Part shown: one piece after another, positions 41,175-50,521 of the stretch | Numbering within the stretch: position 1 is the first letter of the stretch | Layout: each line of letters starts with the position of its first letter | Source of the DNA: Halopseudomonas bauzanensis | GTDB lineage: Bacteria > Pseudomonadota > Gammaproteobacteria > Pseudomonadales > Pseudomonadaceae | DNA: 64,000 bases | NCBI RefSeq assembly: GCF_900114735.1 | Contig: NZ_FOUA01000001.1 | Location: 1,252,278 to 1,316,277, forward strand | Direction: 5' to 3' | The notes under the pieces: model-generated | The model's database searches: none | What the model saw: only the letters and a program-made list of their open reading frames with translations | Told to the model about the DNA's origin: nothing | Program-made: the position numbers and the translations under genes

Positions 41175-41864
41175 ATGTCTGAACAGCGTCCCATCGAACT
41201 CGAGTTCTCCCGCAAATACGATCATGATCACGCCCAGCAGTATCTGCTCAAACACCAGGCTGGCCTGGCCAGACGGCTGTCACACTGGCGCGATACGCAG
41301 CTGTCACGCCGCGCACTGAAGCTCGCTGGCGATCCCAGCCTGGTACTCGACATGCCCTGCGGCGCCGGGCGCTTCTGGCCGCTGCTCTGCGAGCAACCCG
41401 GTCGGGTGATCCTTGCTGCCGACAACTCCGCCGATATGATCCGCATCGCGCGCGCGGCGCAGCCGGAGGATGTTGTGGCGCGGGTCAGTACCTTTCAGTC
41501 TTCGGCTTTTGCGATCGATCTGGGGGTGAACGCAGTGGATTGTATTTTCTGCATCCGCCTGCTGCACCATATCGAATCATCCGAACATCGCCTGGCCATC
41601 CTGCGGGAGTTCCATCGGGTCAGCCGCGACAGCGTCATTCTGTCACTGTGGGTGGATGGCAACTACAAGGCCTGGAAACGGCGCCGTCTTGAGCAGAGAC
41701 GGGCGGCTCGGGGGCGGGCTTCTCAGAACCAGAACCGTTTTGTGGTCGCCAGATCGGTTATCGAAAATGAGTTCCGCCAGGCTGGTTTCCATATTGAAGC
41801 CCATCTGGACTTTCTCCCCGGCTACGCCATGTGGCGCACCTATGTGCTGCGCAAGGAGGGCTGA
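41175..41864 (+). CDS. Class I SAM-dependent methyltransferase (colRS operon)
   Basis: 229 residues from the ATG at 41175, with GGAAG upstream; a GTG at 41142 is an alternative. The SAM-binding motif is VLDMPCGAGRFWPLL and a later motif is IFCIRLLHHIESSEHR. In Pseudomonas this gene (orf222) follows colS; the substrate is unknown but probably an envelope component, judged from wapQ next door. Confidence 0.85.
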   Translation: MSEQRPIELEFSRKYDHDHAQQYLLKHQAGLARRLSHWRDTQLSRRALKLAGDPSLVLDMPCGAGRFWPLLCEQPGRVILAADNSADMIRIARAAQPEDVVARVSTFQSSAFAIDLGVNAVDCIFCIRLLHHIESSEHRLAILREFHRVSRDSVILSLWVDGNYKAWKRRRLEQRRAARGRASQNQNRFVVARSVIENEFRQAGFHIEAHLDFLPGYAMWRTYVLRKEG

Positions 41865-41867
41865 GCT

Positions 41868-42587
41868 GTGAACGTCCAGCCAAGAACCGAAACGAGACAT
41901 CTAAGCACAACCGAGTTCGATCACTGGTGGAATCGCTCAGGCCCCTGGGTTGAACCAGCCAATCAGCGCCGTGGCGGAGAAAGCGGTGTACAGCTGCTGA
42001 AGTCACGAGACCCGAATTGCCCGCCGCTTTACTGCAAGCGTCAAACCGGCCATATCTACCGTAGCCTGGTGCATCCTTTCGGCCGTCCGACAGTCCTGCG
42101 CGAACTGCAGGCCTATCGTGCCTTTGCACGTCTTGGCATCAGGACGCCCAATCTTGTTTATTGCTCTGCACGGCGACACCTCGGGGACTGGCAGGGACTG
42201 TTGGTCACGGAAGCACTGGACGGTTTCATCAGCCTGGATCAGTGGTACACGAAACAACACAACCCCGAGCTGGTCACCAATCTACTGCACCAACTGGCAG
42301 CCACTCTGGCGCGCCTGCATCTGGCAAGGTGGCAGCATGGTTGCTGTTATGCCAAGCATATCTTCGTCAAGGAGAAAGTCAGCGAAAGCGGCCTGACGGA
42401 ACTCGAAATCGCCGTGCTTGACCTGGAGAAAAGCCGCCAACGTCTGCGCGCCAGAGATGCCTCTCGCCATGACCTGGGGCAGTTCAGTCGACATCGGGGG
42501 AGCATGCCGGAGGCTGACCTCGAGCGCCTGCGCCAGGCTTACCAGCAAGCACTGCAGCGGACGGCGGGCGAAAAGCTCTGTCGCTGA
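41868..42587 (+). CDS. wapQ: InaA/WapQ-type lipopolysaccharide kinase family protein
   Basis: 239 residues with a Kdo/WaaP-like kinase fold: GRPTVLRELQAYRAFARLGI, LVTEALDGFISLDQW, HLARWQHGCCYAKHIFV (catalytic-loop region) and VLDLEKSR (metal-binding Asp). Last gene of the colRS cluster, thought to phosphorylate LPS core sugars. It ends 22 bp before the convergent mprF remnant. Confidence 0.85.
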   Translation: MNVQPRTETRHLSTTEFDHWWNRSGPWVEPANQRRGGESGVQLLKSRDPNCPPLYCKRQTGHIYRSLVHPFGRPTVLRELQAYRAFARLGIRTPNLVYCSARRHLGDWQGLLVTEALDGFISLDQWYTKQHNPELVTNLLHQLAATLARLHLARWQHGCCYAKHIFVKEKVSESGLTELEIAVLDLEKSRQRLRARDASRHDLGQFSRHRGSMPEADLERLRQAYQQALQRTAGEKLCR

Positions 42588-42609
42588 AGGGACATGGCGC
42601 AGGACCGCA

Positions 42610-43575
42610 TCAGTGCTTCACCAGGTTCGGCAGGCCGCCGGCGATCAGCGCCGCGGTGTCGGCCAGGGCCAGCAGCGGATCGAGCCCCGCCGGTACGGCG
42701 AGGTAGCGGGCTTCCCACTTCGGCTGAAACTGCTCCTTGAAATGGCGCAATCCCTGGAAATTATAGAACTGCTCGCCAGTGCGGAACACCAGCGAGCCAA
42801 GCAGCTGAGTCAGTGGCGCACCTCGACGCAGCTGCAAGCCGGCCAACGGTACCATACCTAGACTGAAGCGCGCGTAACCCTGAGCCTGGTAGTGCAGGAT
42901 CAGGCTCAGAATGAGGAATTCCATGGTGCGTTTCGGCGCCTCGGGATGCGCACGCATCAGATCAAGGCTGGCCAGTTTCAGGCTATGGGTTTCCAGCAGA
43001 TTGGCGAACGCCACTGCCCGGCCCTGCAGGCGCACCACGGCGATGGGAAAGAAGCGCAGGTAGTTCGGGTCGAACCGGCCTAGGGAAAAACCTTTCTCAC
43101 GTACTCGCTTGCTCTGGAGCCAGGCATCGGAAACAGGCTGCAGCTCACTCAGCGGCGCCTGGCCAGCGGCGTGGATTTCCAGGCTCAATCCATCACGTTG
43201 GCAGCGGTTGAGGATGTAGCGCAGTTCCCGCATAGCCTTGTTCCTGTCGGCAAGGTCGAACGTCGTCAAGTCAATCAGCGCCTCTTCGCCAAGCTTGAGG
43301 GCGATCAGGCCGATATCCATGTACAGCGGCAGGTTTTCCCCGGACACCTGATAGAACACCGGACGGGCATGATGCAGATCGCACAGATCGCGGAACTGCC
43401 AGATCAGTTCGGCGCGCTGCAGAGGTGGACCTATCGGGTCAAACAGCGCGACCAGACTGCGCCCTCGGCGCGAATACATCAGAAAGGCATTGCCGGAGGG
43501 GTGGAAAAGCAGCGCCTTGTCGCCTGTCAGAGCCAGACCACCGTCCGGTTGGTCGGAGCTCCGCAGGATTGCGGC
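42610..43575 (-). pseudogene. mprF: mprF, C-terminal part only (phosphatidylglycerol aminoacyltransferase domain)
   Basis: About 321 codons matching the cytoplasmic DUF2156 catalytic domain of MprF: GGLALTGDKALLFHPSG, RELRYILNRCQRDGLSLE, SDAWLQSKRVREKGFSLGRF, PKRTMEFLILSLILHYQ and FKEQFQPKWEARYLAVP. The frame stays in homology to about 43575 and then meets an unrelated helicase gene on the other strand. The N-terminal flippase with its transmembrane helices (roughly 500 residues) is missing. An internal ATG at 43479 could express a soluble domain, but membrane placement is lost. Confidence 0.87.
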
Positions 43576-44805
43576 ATGCTTCGTTGGCTGGACGAGCTCG
43601 CCAGCACAGAAGACGATAACCGGGCCACGTCAGCAGACAACGCCGTCTCGGTTCTCACCTATCACGGTGCCAAGGGCCTGGAGTGGCCAGTCGTCGTACT
43701 GACAAGCCTCGATGCGACGGCACGCAGTTCACTTTGGGGCGTTCGCGCCAGGACTGTTGGAAGCTTCGACCCGCAGCAGCCACTTGCCAACCGCTTCGTC
43801 CACTGCTGGTTGAAGACTTGGGGCAGACGGTCCAAGCCCCAGGCTGCCCTCAACGCCGAGGCCAGCGTGACTGGTCAATCTATGCAGGACGAAGCCCTGG
43901 CGGAAAACAAGCGTCTGCTTTATGTCGGCCTGACCCGCGCACGTGATATGAATATCGCAGTGTCGTTTGTTCGCCTTCGGGGGCCCGGGCGTGCCTGGGT
44001 TGGCGAGATTCAAAGCGCAGACGCACTGTTATTCGGCGACTCCGGAGCAGTGGCGCTTACAGGCAATCGGCAGCTCTCCAGACAGACAAGGTCCTGGAGC
44101 AAAGACGACTGCGCAGTAGAGCCACCTGCCAAAGCTTCTGAGGACTGCCACTGGTTCACCCCTCGCTCGCGCGCGCAGGCTAAGCCGTTGTGGCATCGAC
44201 CAAGCTCTGCCTCAGGTGGCATATTCAAGGTTGTCGAGACCGACGCCGTAGGCGTCAGGCTAAGCTTGGCAGGCAAGCCTGACATGACGGCGCTGGGCTC
44301 GGCGCTCCATCTGTGCATTGCACGCGCCGCGGTCCTTGGCAGCGTCCCAGCGCCAGACGTAGAACGCATCCTGAAGACCTGGGCGGTAGCTGACTCTATA
44401 GACAAGGATGCCGTCTGCGCCCAAGTCGAAGCGTTCCTGGCCTGGATAGCCAAGCGCTGGCCTGGCTGTCCCGTCCACCTCGAGGCGCCCATCGAAGCGA
44501 ATGGCCCGAACGGCACTCGAATCCGTGGTCGCATCGACCTGCTGGTGGAAGAGCCAAACGGCTGGGTTTTGCTGGACCACAAGTCGAACCCCGGCGGAGC
44601 CGCTAGAGATGAGGACTTGGCGGCCAAGCATGGCCCACAGATCGAGTCCTATGGTCATGCGCTGCTCAGCGCGACCGGAAAGCCCATGAGCCAGGGGTGG
44701 CTGTACCTGCCGGTGGCTGCGCGAGCAGTTCGCCTGTCCTGCGTGCCCAGCAGCCCGCCAGGCTCAGCCCAACAGAAACACGAGGAGACACAGGAATGGA
44801 TGTGA
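43576..44805 (+). pseudogene. C-terminal part of an AddA/UvrD-type helicase-nuclease
   Basis: About 409 codons beginning MLRWLDELASTEDDN. They contain helicase motifs of the second RecA domain (NAVSVLTYHGAKGLEWPVVVLTSL, then NKRLLYVGLTRARD). At the C-terminus is a PD-(D/E)xK nuclease core (IRGRIDLLVEEPNGWVLLDHKSNP, QIESYGHAL). The Walker A half of the protein (likely 600 or more residues) is absent: homology starts where the opposite-strand mprF homology ends. It overlaps the downstream PLD gene by 10 bp, so the two once formed an operon. Confidence 0.82.
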
Positions 44806-46007
44806 AATTCTTATCCGCTTCGCAGACGCAGACAACTCTTATAGCGCTGGTCGAGAGCTGCGAGTCGATGCAATGGGCAGTGGCCTGGGCGACCGAGAAT
44901 GCGGTCTTCGATGCCGCGATGAAAAACAGCTCGAAGTTCGAGCATTTTGTCGTCGGCACTCACATGTTCCAAACGCAGCCCGAGGTTCTTGATCGGGCTG
45001 CAAGTCTAGCGGCAGCAGCCGTCGTTCCCCCCACTGGCGACCTGTTCCACCCGAAGGTCTACTTATTTCGCAACGGGAGACGCATTCGCTGTGTAATCGG
45101 CAGTCCAAATCTCACCAAGGCCGCGATGAACCGCAATATCGAGGCAAGTGTTCTGCTGGATGGTTCTTCTGACGATACGGCGCTGGCAGAGCTCAGTCAC
45201 TTCGTCGCAGACGCGTGGCAAGGAGCGGAAGACATCTCGCACGAGTTTCTCTATCGGTACCGCCACCAGTACGCCGCTAAGGCGGCAGCACGAGAAGAGT
45301 TGGCCAGGTTCGCTGATGTTCGGCCACCTTCAAAACCGAATAGCAAGCGCGCGCCACATGACATGAGCTGGACGGACTACCTCGTGCAGGTCCGAAGCTC
45401 ATCACACCCGTCTGCGCACCTGTTCGAGGAACGTTTGGAAGTCTTGAATAAAGCGCGCGCCCTTTTCACGACCGGCATACCCTACGCGAAGTGGGGCTTG
45501 GATGACCGCAAGCTGGTCGCCGGCACTCTCGGGCGCAAGAAGTCGCAGCAGCCTGGCGTGGACTACGGGCTTTTCGGGAGCATGGGTGCAAGTGGGACAT
45601 TTTCGAACCTGATCATCGAATCACCCACTGGCCTCTCTGACGCCCTCGATTTCATCCCTTTGATGGGCGCGGTCACACAGGACGACTACGACCGCTACTG
45701 CAAAGCGTTCATAGCAGCCTTCGACCCGAACGGGCGAGTCGGCGGACTGCCGACCGCGACAAGACTCTTGGCGATGAAGAGGGCTGACACGTTCGTCTGC
45801 ATCGATTCGGCAAATCGCAAGGACTTGTGCGAGAACTTCGGTGTCAGTCCGAGCACAACGAACCTGGAGAACTACTGGCAGCGTATCATCGAACCGATGC
45901 ACGGCGATGCGTGGTGGAGGCATCCGCAGCCGAGAAATGTGGCTGAGGCCGAAATCTGGCTGGGGCGCGCAGCGCTCCTGGACGCCATCTACTACACGCC
46001 CAGCTGA
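44796..46007 (+). CDS. PLD-like domain protein coupled to the helicase-nuclease
   Basis: 403 residues from the ATG at 44796, overlapping the helicase stop. One phospholipase D-type HxK motif is clear (DLFHPKVYLFRNGRRI, then CVIGSPNLTKAAM). A second motif is not evident, so it may dimerise. The C-terminal half (LWEN-type fold not recognised) contains DTFVCIDSANRKDLCENFGV. PLD-like nucleases paired with helicases are common in DNA-processing and phage-defence islands; that role is inference. Confidence 0.7.
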   Translation: MDVKFLSASQTQTTLIALVESCESMQWAVAWATENAVFDAAMKNSSKFEHFVVGTHMFQTQPEVLDRAASLAAAAVVPPTGDLFHPKVYLFRNGRRIRCVIGSPNLTKAAMNRNIEASVLLDGSSDDTALAELSHFVADAWQGAEDISHEFLYRYRHQYAAKAAAREELARFADVRPPSKPNSKRAPHDMSWTDYLVQVRSSSHPSAHLFEERLEVLNKARALFTTGIPYAKWGLDDRKLVAGTLGRKKSQQPGVDYGLFGSMGASGTFSNLIIESPTGLSDALDFIPLMGAVTQDDYDRYCKAFIAAFDPNGRVGGLPTATRLLAMKRADTFVCIDSANRKDLCENFGVSPSTTNLENYWQRIIEPMHGDAWWRHPQPRNVAEAEIWLGRAALLDAIYYTPS

Positions 46008-46182
46008 GCTGCTGTTCTTGTCCGGACACAGCTCCTTCCATCTCTGCGGGAGCCACCATTTAAGGGCGGCAGGTTAATCAGGTTCCCGACCAATCCTTAA
46101 TCAAAAACATTTCAGATCTATATCACCCTCCTGAGCATACCCAGCTAGCCCACCCGGCTGGCCCACTTCTCGAGGAGTACCT

Positions 46183-46518
46183 ATGGATTTGATTTGTCCT
46201 CGCTGCAGCTCGCAGCACATCACCCACTGTAACTACGGCCGGCGGGTCGGTGGTGTCGTTGGTACCGTAACCGGCGCTATCAGCGGGGCCGCTACCGCTA
46301 CGGTGACAGGTGCCGCTTCTGGCGCACGTATCGGCATGACCGCTGGGCTCATCGCCGGCCCCGCCGGAGCCAGCGCCGGCGCGGTGCTAGGTGCTATCAG
46401 CGGTGCCCTGGGAGGCTGCGTGCTTGGGCTACGTCTTGGCTCCTTGGTCGATGATCAGTTACTTCATAGCGTCCGCTGCGAAGACTGCCGTTGCCACTTC
46501 ACCCCCTGCTCTATCTAA
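46183..46518 (+). CDS. Small zinc-ribbon/glycine-zipper protein
   Basis: 111 residues: an N-terminal CPRC and a C-terminal CEDCRC pair flank a long Gly/Ala-rich hydrophobic segment (GAISGAATATVTGAASG, GAVLGAISGALGGCVLG), like glycine zippers that insert in membranes. A Shine-Dalgarno (GAGGAG) precedes the ATG. Function unknown; first gene of the plasmid/ICE-like block. Confidence 0.65.
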   Translation: MDLICPRCSSQHITHCNYGRRVGGVVGTVTGAISGAATATVTGAASGARIGMTAGLIAGPAGASAGAVLGAISGALGGCVLGLRLGSLVDDQLLHSVRCEDCRCHFTPCSI

Positions 46519-46582
46519 GCCCCCTCCGAATTTACCGTCTGCATTTGCAGCCGGAGGTCCTGATACCTTCATGGAGAAACCC

Positions 46583-47551
46583 ATGGCACACGAAATTGAA
46601 AACATGGCCTATGTAGGCACTACCCCCTGGCATGGTCTAGGTAATCAATTATCCCCTCACCAGCCGCTGGAGGTCTGGCAGCAGGAAGCTGGAATGAACT
46701 GGCATATCGAGCAATCCCCAGTGCGCTTCGTAAGCAAATCAGCATCACATCTGGGCGGCATTCACGCTTTCTCCGAGAAGAAGGTACTGTATCGATCAGA
46801 CACTAAGGCACCCCTCTCCGTGGTTTCGGAGCGCTATAAAGTAGTTCAGCCCTGGGATGTCCTGGAGTTTTATCGAGATCTGACCGAGTACGCAGGCTTC
46901 GAGCTAGAAACAGCCGGTGTGCTCAAAGGTGGTCGCAAGTTCTGGGCTCTGGCCCGTACCGGACAGGCATCGGTACTTAAGGGCAACGACCAAGTCAACG
47001 GCTACCTACTGCTGGCTACATCCTGCGATGGCAGTCTGGCTACGGTTGCCACACCAACAACGGTACGTGTGGTTTGCAATAACACCCTCGCCATAGCAGT
47101 GAATGGTGCAGCCCAGTCCATTCGTGTCCCCCACAGCACGGAATTCAACCCGCAGGCGGTGAAACAGCAATTGGGTATCTCCGTGTCTCAGTGGGATGAG
47201 TTCATGTACCGCATGAAGACTTTATCCAGTCGCCGGGTAAACACGGGCGAAGCACTGGGCTACTTCCTGCGGGTCATCTGTGATGCCGAGAAAGATGTGG
47301 AGGATCGACGTGAGTTGACTCAACACAGGGCCCTGCAGAAGGTACAGGACCTCTATTCCGGCAAAGGACGCGGGTCAACCCTGGAGTCTGCCCAGGACAC
47401 CGCATGGGGTCTCCTGTGCGCTATTACTGAATACGTGGATCACGAGAAGCGTGCCCGTAGCGTGGATCACCGTCTGGATTCAGCCTGGTTCGGCCAGGGT
47501 GCCAATCTCAAGCAGAAAGCACTGGATCACGCGCTTGAACTGGTATCCTGA
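46583..47551 (+). CDS. DUF932 (LGT/phage-plasmid-like) protein
   Basis: 322 residues from the ATG at 46583 (GGAG before it; 46571 is possible). Conserved features: TPWHGLGNQL, SERYKVVQPWDVLEFYRDL, ATSCDGSLATVATPTTVRVVCNNT. DUF932 proteins are carried by plasmids, phages and integrative elements beside YqaJ nucleases and RadC, as here; biochemical role unknown. A strong terminator follows. Confidence 0.85.
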   Translation: MAHEIENMAYVGTTPWHGLGNQLSPHQPLEVWQQEAGMNWHIEQSPVRFVSKSASHLGGIHAFSEKKVLYRSDTKAPLSVVSERYKVVQPWDVLEFYRDLTEYAGFELETAGVLKGGRKFWALARTGQASVLKGNDQVNGYLLLATSCDGSLATVATPTTVRVVCNNTLAIAVNGAAQSIRVPHSTEFNPQAVKQQLGISVSQWDEFMYRMKTLSSRRVNTGEALGYFLRVICDAEKDVEDRRELTQHRALQKVQDLYSGKGRGSTLESAQDTAWGLLCAITEYVDHEKRARSVDHRLDSAWFGQGANLKQKALDHALELVS

Positions 47552-47598
47552 GTCCGCTTCCACCTCATCTTTAGAACTAATTTACCATTCGACGACAT

Positions 47599-47634
47599 AA
47601 GCCCCGGCCAGCAAGCGCTGACCGGGGCTTTTTT
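47599..47634 (+). terminator. Intrinsic terminator after the DUF932 gene
   Basis: AAGCCCCGG / CCGGGGCTT stem followed by TTTT; the loop contains a second GC step (CAGC/GCTG). Confidence 0.88.
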
Positions 47635-47649
47635 GCGTCTGGAGGTTTT

Positions 47650-48657
47650 ATGAGCACTACCCAATCAATACCACAGCCAACAATCCAAAAGACAAGCCGA
47701 GGCCTATTGCGTCTGGTCAGCACTAAAGAGCTGAGTCGCGATGAATGGCTGGATGTCCGCAAACGGGGGATCGGCAGTTCTGATTCATCAGCGGCCATTG
47801 GTCTCAATCCCTATAAATCTCAGTTGGAGCTTTGGCTGGAGAAAACCAACCGGGATCAGCACCTGGCCAAGCCGAACCCGGATGATGACACCGCTCCCGT
47901 GTTCTGGGGCGTGGTGCTGGAGCCGATTGTAGCCTCTCAGTACCAAAGACGCTCCGGCAACAAAGTACGCAAGGTCAACGCTGTGCTTCAGCATCCTGAG
48001 CATCCTTGGATGCTCGCCAACATCGACCGGGAGGTAATAGGCAGCCCGGATGTGCAGATACTGGAATGCAAAACCGCTGGCCTCAACGGGGCCAAGCTCT
48101 GGCGTGAGGGCGTGCCCAAATACGTTGAGGTGCAGGTAATGCATCAACTGGCGGTGACCGGTAAGCAGGCAGCCGATGTGGCGGTCCTGTTGGGTGGGCA
48201 ACAGCTAGAGGTGTACCGCATCGAGCGGGATGAGCTGCTGATCAAACACCTGATCGAGCTGGAGCGCCAGTTCTGGCATTACGTTGAGACTGACACGCCT
48301 CCACCGGCCGACGGCTCCGATTCAGCTGAGCGGGCTTTGCGCCTGCTGTATCCCGAAGACGATGGCGAGGAGCTGGACTTCACTCAGGATCAGGTACTGA
48401 GCGAAGCCTTCTTCAATCTCAAGCAGGTACGTCACACCCTGGCGGAGCTCAATCAGCGCGAGGCTGCGCTCAAGCAAACACTGCAGCAGGCTATAGGCTC
48501 AGCCAGCAAGGCCATCTTTGCCGATGGCAGCGTTAGCTGGAAGAAGTCCAGGGATTCCCTGGGCGTCGATACCGCTGCCCTGTTCAATGACCACCCCGAG
48601 TTGAAATCCCGTTACCAGGTCGGCAAGCCAGGGAGCCGCCGCTTTCTGGTCAGCTGA
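47650..48657 (+). CDS. YqaJ-family viral recombinase (exonuclease)
   Basis: 335 residues. The YqaJ/lambda-exonuclease core is visible: RKRGIGSSDSSAAIGLNPYKS, then IDREVIGSPDVQILECKTAG (catalytic Asp and ExK) and PKYVEVQVMHQLAVTG. It degrades one strand at DNA ends for single-strand annealing. The C-terminal part is helical. Lies between DUF932 and a Gp3-like gene. Confidence 0.88.
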   Translation: MSTTQSIPQPTIQKTSRGLLRLVSTKELSRDEWLDVRKRGIGSSDSSAAIGLNPYKSQLELWLEKTNRDQHLAKPNPDDDTAPVFWGVVLEPIVASQYQRRSGNKVRKVNAVLQHPEHPWMLANIDREVIGSPDVQILECKTAGLNGAKLWREGVPKYVEVQVMHQLAVTGKQAADVAVLLGGQQLEVYRIERDELLIKHLIELERQFWHYVETDTPPPADGSDSAERALRLLYPEDDGEELDFTQDQVLSEAFFNLKQVRHTLAELNQREAALKQTLQQAIGSASKAIFADGSVSWKKSRDSLGVDTAALFNDHPELKSRYQVGKPGSRRFLVS

Positions 48658-48684
48658 CCGACCCAAGCATGTTCACAACGCCAT

Positions 48685-48713
48685 AAGCCGACCGCGCCTG
48701 CCGTCGGCTTTTT
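48685..48713 (+). terminator. Intrinsic terminator after yqaJ
   Basis: AAGCCGAC (48685-48692) and GTCGGCTT (48703-48710) with following T residues. Confidence 0.8.
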
Positions 48714-48737
48714 GGTGTGCCTTTAAAGGAGTATTCC

Positions 48738-49685
48738 ATGATCAAAGGTCTGGCCATAACCCCACCTGTTCTGGGGCGTATATCCATCGGCAGGGTCGTC
48801 GAAAAGAACGGCAAGCGTCTGCCGGAGAAGGACGACCAGTTCACCATCACCTCTCAGGTACAAACCCGAGACGGCTGGCTACCCCACCCGTTGGATGAGC
48901 AGCTACGTAAGGAACAGGGCGGCAAGATACGCAGCATCCCGGTGCGCCTGCTATTCAACGATCCTGATCTGAACTTCCGCGCTGAATACAGCCTGTTTGA
49001 TCGTAACAGCGGACGTCCGTTATGCGTCGGCAACGGCGATACGTGCAAGCGCTCAACCGCAGAGGGGATTCAGTCACTGCCTTGCCCCTCACCCGATGGA
49101 TGCCCCCTGGCTCAGGGAGGCCACTGCAAGCCTTACGGACGGCTGAATGTGGGGCTCAGCGAGGAGGACCCGCTGGGTAGCTTTGTATTCAGAACCACGG
49201 GATACAACAGCATCCGCACCCTCACAGCACGGCTCAGCTACCTGCAGGCACTATCCGGTGACCGGTTGGCGTGTCTGCCACTGGAACTGCGTCTGCGCGG
49301 CAAGTCCACCCGCCAGAGCCATGGCACCCCGATCTTCTACGTCGACCTGACGCTACGAGCCGGCATCAGCCTGGAAGAAGCGCTGCAACAAGCGCGGCAA
49401 CTGGATCAGGCCCGGCGAGAGACGGGGTTTGATCAACAAGCGCTGGATGCGGCAGCGCAGCTGGGTTTAACCAACGGAGCCTTTGAAGACAGTGAAGATG
49501 AAGCCCATCAAGTACTGGAGGAGTTTTATCCGGAAAGCAGCAACCGTACCACCCAGTCGAGTCCCACACCCCGTTCACGCCACAACAGCACCCCCACCCT
49601 GCACGAGCTGATTCTGGAGCGCAGCCATCACATGCAGCAACAGGACACACCAGCAGCCGAGACGACGCCAGGAACGAGATCATGA
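48738..49685 (+). CDS. Gp3-like/'hydrolase or metal-binding' element protein
   Basis: 315 residues from the ATG at 48738 (AAAGGAG upstream). A Cys-rich centre (CVGNGDTCKRS, LPCPSPDGCPLAQGGHCKPYGRLN) is a likely zinc site; the C-terminus is disordered. Proteins with this pattern occur between YqaJ and RadC in Pseudomonas elements and resemble the Gp3-like recombination directionality factor family. Whether it controls recombination direction or helps annealing is not clear. Overlaps radC by 4 bp. Confidence 0.55.
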   Translation: MIKGLAITPPVLGRISIGRVVEKNGKRLPEKDDQFTITSQVQTRDGWLPHPLDEQLRKEQGGKIRSIPVRLLFNDPDLNFRAEYSLFDRNSGRPLCVGNGDTCKRSTAEGIQSLPCPSPDGCPLAQGGHCKPYGRLNVGLSEEDPLGSFVFRTTGYNSIRTLTARLSYLQALSGDRLACLPLELRLRGKSTRQSHGTPIFYVDLTLRAGISLEEALQQARQLDQARRETGFDQQALDAAAQLGLTNGAFEDSEDEAHQVLEEFYPESSNRTTQSSPTPRSRHNSTPTLHELILERSHHMQQQDTPAAETTPGTRS

Positions 49686-50155
49686 GCCAGACCAAATCCT
49701 ACACCGCTGTCCCTAACCTATCCGAACTGGACGTATTGGAGTGGGCGCAATCCATCCTCGAAGCACGCTTCAAACGCAGTAACTATCTGACCAACCCCTC
49801 GATGGTCAGGGGCTACCTTCAAGCCCAGCTGGCAACGGAGGAACGCGAGGTATTCGCGATAATCCTGCTGGATAGCCAGCATGGGGTGCTGGGCTTCGAA
49901 AAGCTGTTCTACGGCACCATCGACAGCGCCAGCGTCTATCCCCGGGAGGTGATAAAGACGGTTCTTAATGCGAACGCCGCTGCGGTGATCATCGCTCACA
50001 ACCACCCCAGCGGTAACCCCGAGCCCAGCCGGGCTGATATTGCACTGACCACTCGATTGCGTGACGCGCTCAACACCATTGATGTCCGGCTGCTGGACCA
50101 CCTGGTGGTTGGCGGACTTGAAATAGTGAGCTTTGCAGAGCGGGGGCTGATCTGA
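49682..50155 (+). CDS. radC: RadC-type JAB-domain protein
   Basis: 157 residues with the JAMM metal motif in IIAHNHPSGNPEPSRAD and the conserved Glu in DSQHGVLGFEKLFYGTIDSASVYPREV. It lacks the N-terminal helix-hairpin-helix of chromosomal RadC, as usual for the mobile-element form. Function debated. Confidence 0.88.
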   Translation: MSQTKSYTAVPNLSELDVLEWAQSILEARFKRSNYLTNPSMVRGYLQAQLATEEREVFAIILLDSQHGVLGFEKLFYGTIDSASVYPREVIKTVLNANAAAVIIAHNHPSGNPEPSRADIALTTRLRDALNTIDVRLLDHLVVGGLEIVSFAERGLI

Positions 50156-50192
50156 CCCTCGTTATCTAACCCAGTGAAATGGAGGCAACTCG

Positions 50193-50513
50193 ATGACCAA
50201 GAAATGCTCAGCCTGCGAGCAAAACACGTTACTGGACAGCGCTGGAATAGAGAAAAGCGCTATCACCCTGGCAGCGTTGGATAGTGCATTACGCAAGTAC
50301 CACCAGTACATCCTCGGTAAACAGCCCGACGACCAGGTGTGGTCCGGACTGAATACTCTGCTCGATGCGCTACCTGCGGCTCTGACCGGGCTTGAAGCAG
50401 GCCAAGCACAGGGGAAGCGGCTGGCAAACAGTATCAACAGAAGCTGGCTGGGTTCTTTTGAGTCGCTTTGCCTGACATGCGGGCTGTTGTTTCTCCCCGA
50501 CATGGAAGAGTGA
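50193..50513 (+). CDS. Unrecognised small Cys-containing protein
   Basis: 106 residues with a CSAC pair at the start and a LCLTC pair near the end, framing a helical middle. A GGAGG site precedes the ATG. It follows radC in the same direction. No family recognised. Confidence 0.6.
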   Translation: MTKKCSACEQNTLLDSAGIEKSAITLAALDSALRKYHQYILGKQPDDQVWSGLNTLLDALPAALTGLEAGQAQGKRLANSINRSWLGSFESLCLTCGLLFLPDMEE

Positions 50514-50521
50514 AATGGGAC

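Noticed and set aside
43171..43575. Helicase frame extending upstream to 43171
   Set aside because: This part is antisense to clear MprF coding sequence and has no helicase motifs; true homology begins at about 43576.
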